Below, in pieces: positions 15,660 to 25,056 of a stretch of DNA of 64,000 bases. The stretch spans positions 930,001 to 994,000 of the forward strand of contig NZ_JACSGT010000001.1 of the NCBI RefSeq assembly GCF_021504595.1. The letters are read 5' to 3'. Made by a program: the position numbers and the translations under genes. The number at the start of each line of letters is the position of its first letter. Positions within the stretch are counted from its first letter, which is position 1. Under the pieces are notes generated by a model. That model searched no databases. It was not told the DNA's origin and saw only the letters and a list, made by a program, of their open reading frames with translations. Origin of the DNA: Chryseobacterium indicum. Lineage in GTDB: Bacteria; Bacteroidota; Bacteroidia; Flavobacteriales; Weeksellaceae.

Positions 15660-18509
15660 ATGAAACAACGTGATTTAAAGTATTCATGTCTCATTGCAGT
15701 TTTATACTTCGGTATGAATGTCAATGCGCAAACTACCCCAAAAGACACTGTTCCGAAGGAGCAGAAGATTGAGGAAGTTGTGATGATTGGATATGGATCT
15801 GCTAAGAAAGTGGATTTAACAAGTGCTATTTCTACTGTTAAAGCATCAGAAATAGTTAAAACTCCGGCAGGTCAAGCTGCTCAATCCTTGCAGGGCAAAG
15901 TGGCTGGAGTACAGATAAGTAGTTTCGGATCTCCAGGTGAAGCTCCTAAAGTTACAATCAGAGGTATTAAATCTCTGCAGGGCGACAATCAGCCATTATA
16001 CGTTGTAGATGGTCTCTTTGTAGACAATATTGATTTTCTTAATTCTAATGATATTCAGGATTTTACCGTGCTTAAAGACGCTTCTGCCTCTGCTATCTAC
16101 GGAGTAAGAGCTTCAAACGGAGTTATTGTTATAACAACTAAAGGGGGCAGCTACAATAAAAAGGCGAAATTAACCTATGATACATATTATGGGGTACAGA
16201 AAGCAAGTAATGTGCTTAAGATGGCGAATGCTGAACAATTTGTTAATTTTGCACTAGAATCTGGCTCAGCATCGGAAATAGCAAGTGTAAATCAGGCTAT
16301 TCAGCGTTTTGGTAGGAGTAGAATTAATCCTAATTTACCAGATGTAAATACAGATTGGTATAAAGAAACACTTAGACTGGCAAATATTCAAAATCATAGC
16401 TTGTCAGTAGATGGAGGTTCTGATAAAGTTGCTTATTCATTAGGCGGAAGTTTTTTTACGCAGGATGGTATTCTTAAAATGAAAAACAGTTATGAGAGAT
16501 TTAACATTAGAGCAAAGATCGATGCAAAAGCTAATAATTGGCTGACAGTAGGAGGAGTTATCAATTATTCTAGAAGTGAGAAGTATGATGACGAATCTTC
16601 AGCATGGTCACAAATTTATTATGCAGTTCCTATTTTGCCGGTGTATGATTATTCTTATGCAAATGCTTATCCTGCGCCTTATGCAAGTGCAAAAGATTTA
16701 GGGTATAGAGATCATCAAAATCCATTTGCGACTTTAGATAATGCCGATAGATTAGGAGTTCGAAAAAGAATTACATTTAATGCTTATGCAGAAGCAACTT
16801 TAGTTCCGAAAGAATTAATGTTTAAGTCAGCATTGTCATACAATAATCAAAATGATGATGAGCGTATCATGACACTTCCATACAGAGTGAGTGATTCTTT
16901 TCAAAGAAAACTAACAGAATCTTCAATTGAGAGAAATTCTATTTCTTATGAAAATTATATTTGGGATAATACTTTAACCTGGAATAAATCTTTTGGAAAA
17001 CATGGTATTACAGCAATGGCAGGTACTTCGTATGCTGATGATAGCTATAGAAGATTGAGAACAAAAGGATACTTCTATGATGGTAGCCCTTTTAATAGAT
17101 TTGATGAGTCTACATGGTATATGAACAATACTAATCCGGATTCTAGGGAAGTATATGATTCAGATAAAAGCGATGTAACGTTACAGCCATACCGATTCTA
17201 TAGAACCTCCTATTTTGGAAGGATTTCATATAAATTTGATGATAAATATATTGTTTACGGAACAATCAGAAATGAAGGATCTAATAAATTTCCAAATCAA
17301 AAGAAAATAAATTTACCCGCTTTTGGAGCCAGCTGGGTAGTTTCTAAAGAATCTTTTATGAGTAATATATCTTGGATTGATCTTTTGAAGTTTAGAGGTG
17401 GCTGGGGAAGATTAGCAAATGACGCTGTAAATGCTAACAGAGCTTCAACTCCTACAGCAACTACAGGAATTTTTAATGATCAACTGTATGCAGGTTATTT
17501 TTTCAGTACATTTAAAGATAATGTAAAGAGAGAATTTACGGAAGAAACAAATATTGGTTTGTCTTCAGAATTTTTGAAAAGAAGATTGACGTTAGAGGCA
17601 GACTATTTTATAAAAGATACAAAAAATCTTGTTATTCCTGTACTTCCTATTGTTGGAACTGAAGTTAGTTATGCAAACGTAGGATCTTTAAGAAATAAAG
17701 GTTTTGAAATTGCTTTAGGATGGAAAGATAGGATAGGTGAAAACTGGGGATATAATATTAATGGAAACTTTAGCCATATTAAAAATCAAATAACTGATTT
17801 ATACGGACAGGCATTCATCAATAGAGGTGAACCGGAGTTCCAGCAAAGACTTTCTGTTGGACAGCCAATTGATGCATTTTACGGATGGCAAATAACAGGA
17901 GTTTATCAAAATGCAGCAGAGATAGCAGCAGATCCAACTACAATAGGCCAAAATATTAAGCCTGGATATTTTAAATTTAAGGACATAAATGGCGACGGGA
18001 AAATTGATTCGGACGACCGTACTTATTTAGGATCTCCAGTTCCTACTTACTATTTCGGGGCTAATTTTGCTGTAAATTACAAAAATTGGGATTTATCAGT
18101 AGCAATCTACGGTCAGGGAGGTAATAAAATCTTGGCAAGAAACAGAGGAGAAGTAATTAAAACTCCAGGAAGGAATATTGATGCAGAAATTGCAATAAAT
18201 CGTTGGCATGGTGAAGGCACTACTAATGAATTTCCTTCTTCAGAAGGGTATAGACAGTTGTGGAATCAAAAAATGTCAGATTTCTGGTTAGAAGATGGAG
18301 ACTTTGTAAGAATTCAAAATATTCAATTAGGATATACTCTTAAAATGGAAAAACTTCCGGAAATGAGATTTACTTTTACAGCTGACAGACCTTTTTTATG
18401 GAGTAAAAGTAAAAATTTAATGAATCCTGAAGTGGGAAGTAATGGAGTGGATACCACTACATATCCTACACCTTCTGTATTTACTTTCGGGTACAGCATT
18501 AAGTTTTAA
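15660..18509 (+). CDS. SusC/RagA-family TonB-linked outer-membrane transporter
   Basis: 949 residues from the ATG at 15660; an in-frame ATG at 15585 would fall at or before the predicted transcription start and lacks a signal peptide. Signal peptide: SCLIAVLYFGMNVNAQ. A TonB-box-like segment (KIEEVVMIGYGSAKK) is followed at once by the plug (TPAGQAAQSLQGKVAGVQIS, YVVDGLFVDNIDFLNSNDI, SASAIYGVRASNGVIVITTK). The remainder is the 22-strand barrel, ending in Phe. The N-terminal carboxypeptidase-regulatory-like domain common in SusC proteins is absent. It should import oligosaccharides captured by the adjacent SusD and surface lipoproteins; predicted substrate beta-1,2-glucan fragments. Confidence 0.92.
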   Translation: MKQRDLKYSCLIAVLYFGMNVNAQTTPKDTVPKEQKIEEVVMIGYGSAKKVDLTSAISTVKASEIVKTPAGQAAQSLQGKVAGVQISSFGSPGEAPKVTIRGIKSLQGDNQPLYVVDGLFVDNIDFLNSNDIQDFTVLKDASASAIYGVRASNGVIVITTKGGSYNKKAKLTYDTYYGVQKASNVLKMANAEQFVNFALESGSASEIASVNQAIQRFGRSRINPNLPDVNTDWYKETLRLANIQNHSLSVDGGSDKVAYSLGGSFFTQDGILKMKNSYERFNIRAKIDAKANNWLTVGGVINYSRSEKYDDESSAWSQIYYAVPILPVYDYSYANAYPAPYASAKDLGYRDHQNPFATLDNADRLGVRKRITFNAYAEATLVPKELMFKSALSYNNQNDDERIMTLPYRVSDSFQRKLTESSIERNSISYENYIWDNTLTWNKSFGKHGITAMAGTSYADDSYRRLRTKGYFYDGSPFNRFDESTWYMNNTNPDSREVYDSDKSDVTLQPYRFYRTSYFGRISYKFDDKYIVYGTIRNEGSNKFPNQKKINLPAFGASWVVSKESFMSNISWIDLLKFRGGWGRLANDAVNANRASTPTATTGIFNDQLYAGYFFSTFKDNVKREFTEETNIGLSSEFLKRRLTLEADYFIKDTKNLVIPVLPIVGTEVSYANVGSLRNKGFEIALGWKDRIGENWGYNINGNFSHIKNQITDLYGQAFINRGEPEFQQRLSVGQPIDAFYGWQITGVYQNAAEIAADPTTIGQNIKPGYFKFKDINGDGKIDSDDRTYLGSPVPTYYFGANFAVNYKNWDLSVAIYGQGGNKILARNRGEVIKTPGRNIDAEIAINRWHGEGTTNEFPSSEGYRQLWNQKMSDFWLEDGDFVRIQNIQLGYTLKMEKLPEMRFTFTADRPFLWSKSKNLMNPEVGSNGVDTTTYPTPSVFTFGYSIKF

Positions 18510-18537
18510 TATACATTAATTTTAAAATTTTTAAATA

Positions 18538-20049
18538 ATGAAACGATCAACTTATATAAAATCATTTTTGTTGCTTGGCTTTTTTGCTTTGTCAAGTTGT
18601 GATAATAAATTAGACGAAAAAATGGAATTGGACGCAAGTTCAAGTTTTGACTATACCAGTACGGAAGGGGCAAAAGGAGCTTTAATTGGTGCTTATTCCT
18701 CTTTTCAGGATATGGGATGGGAACAAATTCCTTTATTATCTGTTAGAGGAGATGATGTAAATGCGGGTGGACTTGGTGATCAGGCTGCTTTTTCAGACAC
18801 TGATAGATTCGTATATGATAACAATTATTGGATGTATAATTCTTTATGGTCTGTTTGGTACCAACATATACTTCAAATTGTAACACAAATTGATCAATGA
18901 GATAAATTTAAGGCAGGAGGAGTTAATCCAAATTTAATCAATCAATATCAGGCTGAATGTAAAGTGATGAGCGCTTTTCTTCATTTGGAGGTTTCAAGGG
19001 TCTGGGGAAAAGTTATTTTGGTAGAAACACCAGATCAGACACAATTGAAAATGAAATCCAAAGAAGAGATAATGCAATGGATTTCTGCAAAAATGGATGA
19101 AGCAATACCATATTTACCAGATATGCGTCCTAATCAAAGAGGAGATATTAAAGGAGGAATTACTAAATATACCGCATTAGCAATTAAAGCTATGGCAAAT
19201 CTGGAGCTTAAAAATTATCAGGCTGTTGCAGATGCCACAGGTGCGATTATCAACTCTGGGAAATTTAGTTTATATTCGGATTTTAACAATCTATTTAAAA
19301 TTCCGGGCAAACTTGCAGATGAAAATTTATTGGAGGTACAGTACTCTGATTTAGGAGTTGCGAGTGGCGGTGGATCAATAAACCATTTATGGGCATTTTA
19401 TGGACCTCAAGGATGGACACCATCTGTAGCAGGATCCAATGATGGTTGGGGATTTTACGAGCCTAGCTTAAAATATATTAAGTTTATGTTAAGCCGCGGT
19501 GAAAAAAAGAGATTACAATCAAGTGTGTTATTTACAAACAGAGGGATTAATAAAATTAAAGAAGATCCTGCTTTTGCAACTCTGCCTACTTGGGTATCTA
19601 ATACTACTATTGAAGGTGATGTAATAAATGATTATACAAGAGCAATGTTTGCAAGTGGTAAACATTATTTGCCATCCAATCAGTTAACAGCAGGAAGAAA
19701 AGATTACGGAAGTAATAAGAACTTCATCATTGTACGTTATGCTGAAATTTTATTAATGTATGCAGAAGCAGTTGCAAGAGGAGCTAATCCTACAGCTGGT
19801 TCAGCTGTAAACGCTGTTAATATTGTTAGAAACAGAGCAGGACTAAGTGCTTTAGCTTCAGTAACTGCAGATCAGGTGATGGATGAAAAATATGCTGAGC
19901 TGGGTATGGAGTGGGGAATTCGTTATTATGATATGGTAAGACTTGGAAATACAGCTGCATTAAGTTATGATGGAAGAACATTCACTATGGATAAACAATT
20001 CTTACCTTATCCTTTAGCACAAATAGATAAAATTAATTCAATAAAATAG
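18538..20049 (+). pseudogene. SusD/RagB-family nutrient-binding lipoprotein interrupted by an in-frame TGA
   Basis: The reading frame starts at 18538 with a lipoprotein signal (SFLLLGFFALSSC). It runs to a TGA at 18898-18900 after 'WYQHILQIVTQIDQ', then continues in the same frame with 'DKFKAGGVNPNLINQYQAEC' to 20049. Both halves are typical SusD: an N-terminal helical region, and a C-terminal RagB/SusD domain with 'YAEILLMYAEAVARG', 'AVNIVRNRAGLSAL' and 'EWGIRYYDMVRLG'. Without the stop the protein would be about 503 residues, a normal SusD length. There is no frameshift. One substitution (for example TGG to TGA) explains the break, so this may be a recent mutation or a base-call error. If genuine, surface glycan capture by this locus would be impaired. 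Confidence 0.85.
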
Positions 20050-20067
20050 ATATAATATCTTCTAATT

Positions 20068-21138
20068 ATGAAAAATATAATAAAAATATTTCTTACGGGT
20101 ATGGTGATCACAAGTTCACTATCTTGTCAAGATGGATATATTGACGATATAAATGAAGTTGCTCCAGGTAATGATGTTTCTGCTCCGACAATACAGATTG
20201 TAAACCCTTCAGGAAATCTCTTCATTCCTTCATCAGCTTCCGGAGCAAATATAAAATTTCAGTATAAAATTACTGATGATATTGAGATAGGCAATGTTGA
20301 TGTATTTTTGGATGGTACTAAAATTGAGAGTAAAAATTCATTCTTAGATTATAGAATTTATAATGGAACATATTCTTATGATAATTTATCCATTGGAAGT
20401 CATACTATTAAGATTGATGCAAAAGATAAGACTGGAAAAGCAGCAACTCAATCTTTTACATTTACTGTAGATAAATACAATAAAAAAAGTCTTTATGAGA
20501 CTTTGTATATGCCTTTTTCAGGAGGTAATGTCTTTACCGATCTTATCAGTACAAACAATCCATCTGTAACGGGTAGCCCAGTTACAGTTTCTGGGGGATA
20601 CTCAGGAGCTGCATATGGTGGTGGGAATTCTGGATATTTAAGTTTTCCATTGTCCGGATTATATAGTACAGATGGAGTAAGTTTTACTTTTTGGTATAAG
20701 GTGAATTCTTCTCCAGACCGTGCGGGAATTATTACAATAAATGATGACAGTAATGATTCAAATGATAATAGAAAACAAGGATTGAGATTATTTAGGGAAG
20801 GCAATGCAACATCTCAAACAGTTAAGCTTAATGTTGGAGTTGGAGCTGGTGAATCCTGGAATGATGGAGGAGCGTTATCAGTTAATAACCAATGGGTTCA
20901 TGTAGCAGTTACTGTTTCTAAGACTGAATCTAAAATTTATTTTGATGGAACATTAGTGAGAACATCTTCATATACTACTCCTTTTGATTTTTCATCTAGC
21001 AGTAATGTAGTGATTGGTTCTGGTGCTCCGTCATTTTCGTATTGGGGACACAATTCTGACCTAAGTTTAATTGATGAGGTGCGAGTTTATAATAAAGCTC
21101 TAACTCAAGCTGAGGTAACGGCTAGTAAATTATACTAA
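20068..21138 (+). CDS. Surface lipoprotein with Ig-like and LamG-like (concanavalin-type) domains
   Basis: 356 residues. Lipobox: VITSSLSC. Residues about 40-135 form an Ig-like domain ('APTIQIVNPSGNLF', 'DDIEIGNVDVFLDGTKI', 'AKDKTGKAATQSFTFTVD'). Residues about 145-356 form a LamG/concanavalin-like jelly roll with 'DGVSFTFWYKVNSS', 'QWVHVAVTVSKTESKIYFDG' and the closing 'IDEVRVYNKALTQAEV'. Its place directly after SusD is where SusE/F-type surface glycan-binding proteins usually lie. No catalytic residues are recognised. It probably helps bind the polysaccharide at the cell surface. Confidence 0.8.
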   Translation: MKNIIKIFLTGMVITSSLSCQDGYIDDINEVAPGNDVSAPTIQIVNPSGNLFIPSSASGANIKFQYKITDDIEIGNVDVFLDGTKIESKNSFLDYRIYNGTYSYDNLSIGSHTIKIDAKDKTGKAATQSFTFTVDKYNKKSLYETLYMPFSGGNVFTDLISTNNPSVTGSPVTVSGGYSGAAYGGGNSGYLSFPLSGLYSTDGVSFTFWYKVNSSPDRAGIITINDDSNDSNDNRKQGLRLFREGNATSQTVKLNVGVGAGESWNDGGALSVNNQWVHVAVTVSKTESKIYFDGTLVRTSSYTTPFDFSSSSNVVIGSGAPSFSYWGHNSDLSLIDEVRVYNKALTQAEVTASKLY

Positions 21139-21162
21139 ATATATTTAATTAGAAATATAAAT

Positions 21163-21200
21163 AAACACTTTATGGTTCTTTTGCTATAAAGTGTTTTTTA
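21163..21200 (+). terminator. Terminator-like hairpin inside the polysaccharide locus
   Basis: AAACACTTTAT (21163-21173) pairs with ATAAAGTGTTT (21186-21196), followed by T residues. It separates the SusC/D/LamG genes from the GH144 genes and may act as an attenuator, so that binding and transport genes are expressed above the hydrolases. Confidence 0.7.
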
Positions 21201-21217
21201 TACTATACTTATTAATA

Positions 21218-22615
21218 ATGAAAAAAAATCTAATCAAAATTAGTTTTGTTTTATCAGCTTTAGGCTTCATTACTGGCTGTTCAAATTCTGATGCTCCATC
21301 ATTAGGCGAAACTTACAATCCTAATCCCACCAACAACTACACCGATGCACAACTCATCGAAATGGTACAAAAAGATGCTTTAAAGTATTTTTGGGATTAT
21401 GCCGAATCGGGATCAAAATTAGCAAGAGAACGATATCACACAGATAATCCGTCTCAGGATGCAAATATTGTAACCACTGGTGGTTCAGGTTTTGGACTCA
21501 TGACTATTTTAGTGGGTATTAAAAACGGATATATTTCCAGAGCTGAAGCGGTTTCCAGATTAACAACCTCTCTTAATTTCCTTCAGAATGCCAGTCGTTT
21601 TCACGGAGCATGGCCACACTGGATTAACGGTACTAACGGTCAGGTTATACCTTTCAGCCAGAAAGATAATGGAGGAGATTTGGTAGAAACTTCATTTCTT
21701 GCACAGGGACTGATCTGTGTGAGAGAATATTTTAAAAACTCTTCAGATGCTTCAGAACTGGCAATTTCTCAGAAAGCCGATGCGCTATGGAAAGGAATTG
21801 AATGGAACTGGTACACGCAAAACCCCGCAGCTCCCAATATGCTCACATGGCATTGGTCTCCTAATTACGATTGGCAAATGAATATGCCGTTAAGAGGTTT
21901 TGATGAAACATTAATTACCTATATCATGGCAGCTGCATCTCCAAATTACTCAATCGCTAAACCTGTTTATCAGCAGGGATGGGCAAGAAGCGGAAGTATA
22001 AAAAATACAGGATCTCAGTATGGATTGCCTGTTGTGGTGAATCATAATGGTGCGAATGGTACCGTAGGTCCGATGTTTTGGTCACATTATTCATTTTTGG
22101 GATTAGATCCGAGAGGTTTGTCTGATGAATATGTAAACTATGGTGATGCTACAACCAATCATGCCAAAATAATGTATCAGTACTGCGTTGCCAATCCAAA
22201 AGGATGGCAGGGTTATAATTCAAAAAGTTGGGGACTTACAGCAAGTTATTCCAGAAATCCAAATACAGGAGGAGACGATTACGCTGCACATCAGCCAAAT
22301 AACGATTTAGGAATTATTTCTCCTACAGCAGCATTATCGAGTATGCCTTACACACCAACGGAAAGTATGAATATGCTCAGATTTCTGTATAATGAAAATT
22401 ATAATAAATATGTAGGCGTTGCAGGACCTTACGATGCTTATTCTGTTCATTACAATTGGGTTACGCCAAGATATCTGGCAATAGATCAGGGAACGATTGC
22501 ACCAATGGTAGAAAATTATAAAAGCCAGTTTTTATGGCAGTTATTTATGAATGCGCCCGATATTAAGCAGGGATTAATAAAATTAGGATTCCATTCTACA
22601 CAGTATGGATTTTAA
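21218..22615 (+). CDS. GH144 family glycoside hydrolase (endo-beta-1,2-glucanase-like), lipoprotein
   Basis: About 465 residues from the ATG at 21218. The lipobox is 'LSALGFITGC'. The rest is one (alpha/alpha)6-barrel of the PF10091 'glycoamylase' family, which in Bacteroidetes corresponds to GH144. Its founding member, from Chitinophaga pinensis, is an endo-beta-1,2-glucanase. Conserved blocks are 'QKDALKYFWDYAE', 'VTTGGSGFG', 'HWING', 'KDNGGDLVETSFL', 'WHWSPNYDWQMN' and 'TPRYLAIDQGTIAPMVENY'. As a lipoprotein it is likely to act at the outer membrane, cutting long glucan. A paralogue follows 13 bases downstream. Specificity is inferred from family membership. Confidence 0.82.
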   Translation: MKKNLIKISFVLSALGFITGCSNSDAPSLGETYNPNPTNNYTDAQLIEMVQKDALKYFWDYAESGSKLARERYHTDNPSQDANIVTTGGSGFGLMTILVGIKNGYISRAEAVSRLTTSLNFLQNASRFHGAWPHWINGTNGQVIPFSQKDNGGDLVETSFLAQGLICVREYFKNSSDASELAISQKADALWKGIEWNWYTQNPAAPNMLTWHWSPNYDWQMNMPLRGFDETLITYIMAAASPNYSIAKPVYQQGWARSGSIKNTGSQYGLPVVVNHNGANGTVGPMFWSHYSFLGLDPRGLSDEYVNYGDATTNHAKIMYQYCVANPKGWQGYNSKSWGLTASYSRNPNTGGDDYAAHQPNNDLGIISPTAALSSMPYTPTESMNMLRFLYNENYNKYVGVAGPYDAYSVHYNWVTPRYLAIDQGTIAPMVENYKSQFLWQLFMNAPDIKQGLIKLGFHSTQYGF

Positions 22616-22628
22616 ACAAAATTAAATT

Positions 22629-24017
22629 ATGAAAAGGATAATACTTTCAGTCATCACTATATCATCACTCTCGGTTTCGTGTAAGAACTCACAGACTTCC
22701 ATGCAGGAAGCATCAAAAGTTCAGATTGTAAAAAGCAACATCACAGATGAGCAGTTAATGGATAAGGTGCAAAAAGATGCTTTAAAGTATTTTTGGGATT
22801 ATGCAGAGCCCAATTCAATGTTGGGAAGAGAACGCTATCACGAAGATAATATCTATCCGGATAATGATAAGCATGTTGTTACAACAGGAGGATCAGGATT
22901 TGGATTGGCAACCATTCTAGTCGGCGTAGAAAGAGGATTTGTCCCAAAAAAAGATGCGGTGAAAAGATTGACTACCATGATGGATTTTCTTGCAAAGGCA
23001 GATCGTCATAAAGGAGCATGGTCGCACTGGATCAATGGCGAAACTGGAAAAACAGTGCCGTTCGGCAAAAAAGACAATGGAGGAGATCTGGTAGAAACCG
23101 CTTTTTTAACTTCAGGAATTTTAATGGTTCGTGAATATTTTAAAAACGGAAACACTGAAGAAAAAGCTTTAGCCAAAAAATGTGACGAGCTTTGGAAAGG
23201 CATTCAATGGAACTGGTACACAAAAGGAGGGCAGAAAGTTCTTTACTGGCATTGGTCACCCGATTATCAGTGGGAAATTAACTTCCCGTTGGAAGGCTAC
23301 AACGAATGTTTAATTACTTATATTTTAGCCGCTTCGTCACCTACTTATCCGATCGATGTCGAAACCTATTACAAAGGCTGGACAAGAAACGGAACCTACC
23401 TTTCAGATAAAGAAAAATATGGTTTGCCGATGTATGTAAAGCACAATGGCGCAGCAGAATACGGAGGACCTTTATTTTGGGCACATTATTCCTATATCGG
23501 TCTGGATCCGACAAACTTATCAGATAAATTAATCAAAAACTATTTTGATTTAAATAAAAATCATGTTCTTATTGATTACAAATATTGCGTTGAAAATCCC
23601 AAAAACTGGAAAGGATATGGACCCAATTATTGGGGATTAACAGCCGGTTATTCAAGAAATGAGGACGGAAGCGCAGGATATGATGCACATTTTCCGCAAA
23701 ATGACCGTGGGGTAATTACTCCTACTGCGGCGTTGAGTAGTTTTCCCTATTCTCCAAAAGAATCAATGGATTTTTTAAGATTTATTTACACCCAAAAACC
23801 TGAATTTATTGGCTCAGCCGGGCCTTACGATGCAACGTCTATTCATTATAATAACTGGACAACGCCGAGATATCTCGCGATTGATCAGGGAACGATTGCT
23901 CCAATGATAGAAAATTACAGAACCGGATTTTTGTGGAAATTATTCATGAATGCACCTGAAATTCAGCAGGGATTGAAGAAATTAAGCTTCAAATCAGAAA
24001 AATACCATATTAAATAA
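22629..24017 (+). CDS. GH144 family glycoside hydrolase, second copy, lipoprotein
   Basis: 462 residues. Lipobox: SSLSVSC. It is collinear with the preceding GH144 and shares the same blocks ('KVQKDALKYFWDYAEP', 'VTTGGSGFGLATILVGVERG', 'KDNGGDLVETAFL', 'YWHWSPDYQWEINFPLEGYN', 'TPRYLAIDQGTIAPMIENY'). It differs in loops, for example the insert around 'EDNIYPDNDKHV'. Two GH144 enzymes in one locus suggest division of labour, such as surface versus periplasmic action or endo versus exo cutting; this is inference. The gene ends just before a large hairpin element at 24025-24127. Confidence 0.82.
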   Translation: MKRIILSVITISSLSVSCKNSQTSMQEASKVQIVKSNITDEQLMDKVQKDALKYFWDYAEPNSMLGRERYHEDNIYPDNDKHVVTTGGSGFGLATILVGVERGFVPKKDAVKRLTTMMDFLAKADRHKGAWSHWINGETGKTVPFGKKDNGGDLVETAFLTSGILMVREYFKNGNTEEKALAKKCDELWKGIQWNWYTKGGQKVLYWHWSPDYQWEINFPLEGYNECLITYILAASSPTYPIDVETYYKGWTRNGTYLSDKEKYGLPMYVKHNGAAEYGGPLFWAHYSYIGLDPTNLSDKLIKNYFDLNKNHVLIDYKYCVENPKNWKGYGPNYWGLTAGYSRNEDGSAGYDAHFPQNDRGVITPTAALSSFPYSPKESMDFLRFIYTQKPEFIGSAGPYDATSIHYNNWTTPRYLAIDQGTIAPMIENYRTGFLWKLFMNAPEIQQGLKKLSFKSEKYHIK

Positions 24018-24024
24018 TTTTTCA

Positions 24025-24127
24025 GAAGCTGTTTCCCGCTTTCCGCACTCGCTATTTTAGGGTTTCGGCGGCGAAGCCGCCGCCGAAACCCTAAAATGAG
24101 CTCAGACAAATGCTGCAATCGGGGCTA
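24025..24127. repeat. Hairpin repeat element, copy A (19-bp stem)
   Basis: A 19-bp perfect stem, 24054-24072 with 24079-24097 and a 6-base loop, GC-rich at its tip. It is flanked by TTTCCCGCTTTCCGCACTCG on the left and by GAGCTCA...GCTGCAATCGGGGCTA on the right. The same flanks occur around a different 27-bp stem at 38326-38440, and the termini recur at 28020-28080. It lies between a GH144 gene and the esterase gene, without a T-run, so it is a repeat element and not a standard terminator. Confidence 0.8.
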
Positions 24128-24176
24128 TTAAAAAAGAATGGTTAAATTAGAATATCCAAAACATACAAATTCTGAT

Positions 24177-24884
24177 ATGAAATATAAACTAAAATACGCT
24201 TTGTTGCTGCCGTTTTTATTTTCTTTAAAAGCAAATGCTCAGGAAATAAAAGCAGAGCTCAACAAAGAAGTAAAAAGACAGGAAAAAATTTCTTACATTC
24301 TGGATTTTCCTCAGAATGCAAAAGGAAACGTTCCGCTTATTGTTTTTCTTCACGGTTCCGGAGAAAGAGGCAATAATTTGGAAATCGTAAAAGCGCACAG
24401 TCCGTTTACCTATAAAAACTTAATAAAAGAACCGGTGGCAATTTTAGCACCTCAATGTCCTGAAAATATGTGGTGGGATACCGTTACCGTATATAATTTG
24501 ATCAAAGAAATTCAGTCAAAATATAAAGTGGATTCTTCAAGAATTTACCTTACCGGACTTTCAATGGGAGGTTGGGGAACACTGAAACTTGCAATGGAAC
24601 ATCCCGAAATGTTTGCGGCGGTCGTTCCGGTTTGCGCGCCTACCGACAGAGTAATGTACGCAAACATACATCAGTACAAAAATCTGAATATGAAAATCTT
24701 TCATGGCGGAATGGATGATGTTGTTTTACCGGAAAATGCATTTAATTTTTATCAGGCACTGCATCCTGTAAATCCCTCTGCCGAATTGACAATTTTTCCA
24801 AATGACAATCATAATTCCTGGGATTCAACCTATTCCAATCCTAAATTATACGAATGGATGCTGTCAAAAAGAAAAGAGAAATAA
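24177..24884 (+). CDS. Secreted alpha/beta-hydrolase, esterase/peptidase-like
   Basis: About 235 residues from the ATG at 24177, where the signal peptide (YALLLPFLFSLKANAQ) begins. The fold is alpha/beta-hydrolase. The oxyanion motif HGSG is at about 59-62, the nucleophile Ser129 is in GLSMGGWG, the acid is Asp180/181 in 'HGGMDDVV', and the catalytic His212 is in 'NDNHNSWD'. It resembles CE1-like or 'prolyl oligopeptidase family' single-domain enzymes common in Bacteroidetes carbohydrate loci. It could remove acyl decorations from the glucan (beta-1,2-glucans can be succinylated). This link is inferred from position only. Confidence 0.75.
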   Translation: MKYKLKYALLLPFLFSLKANAQEIKAELNKEVKRQEKISYILDFPQNAKGNVPLIVFLHGSGERGNNLEIVKAHSPFTYKNLIKEPVAILAPQCPENMWWDTVTVYNLIKEIQSKYKVDSSRIYLTGLSMGGWGTLKLAMEHPEMFAAVVPVCAPTDRVMYANIHQYKNLNMKIFHGGMDDVVLPENAFNFYQALHPVNPSAELTIFPNDNHNSWDSTYSNPKLYEWMLSKRKEK

Positions 24885-24899
24885 TTTAGTATAAATCGT

Positions 24900-25007
24900 T
24901 AAACGAAAAGTTTTTGCTGAATGAATGGTTCATACTTAGCTTATAGAATTACCTTCGCGAACAGAAAATAGGCAGATAATTAAAAAAACTTTTTGACTTT
25001 TCGTTTA
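24900..25007. repeat. Distant 11-bp inverted repeat before the GH3 gene
   Basis: TAAACGAAAAG (24900-24910) recurs inverted as CTTTTCGTTTA (24997-25007), about 50 bases upstream of the beta-glucosidase ATG. Folding would enclose about 86 bases. It may be a regulatory structure or a chance pairing in AT-rich DNA. Confidence 0.3.
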
Positions 25008-25056
25008 GATAAACAAAAAATTAAAAATAGAACTATAATTAAAAGAAGATAGAGTT

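Noticed and set aside
18898..18900. UGA read as selenocysteine or another recoded residue in SusD
   Set aside because: SusD proteins have no catalytic cysteine or selenocysteine at this place and no SECIS-like hairpin was evident after the codon; a nonsense change or base-call error is simpler.
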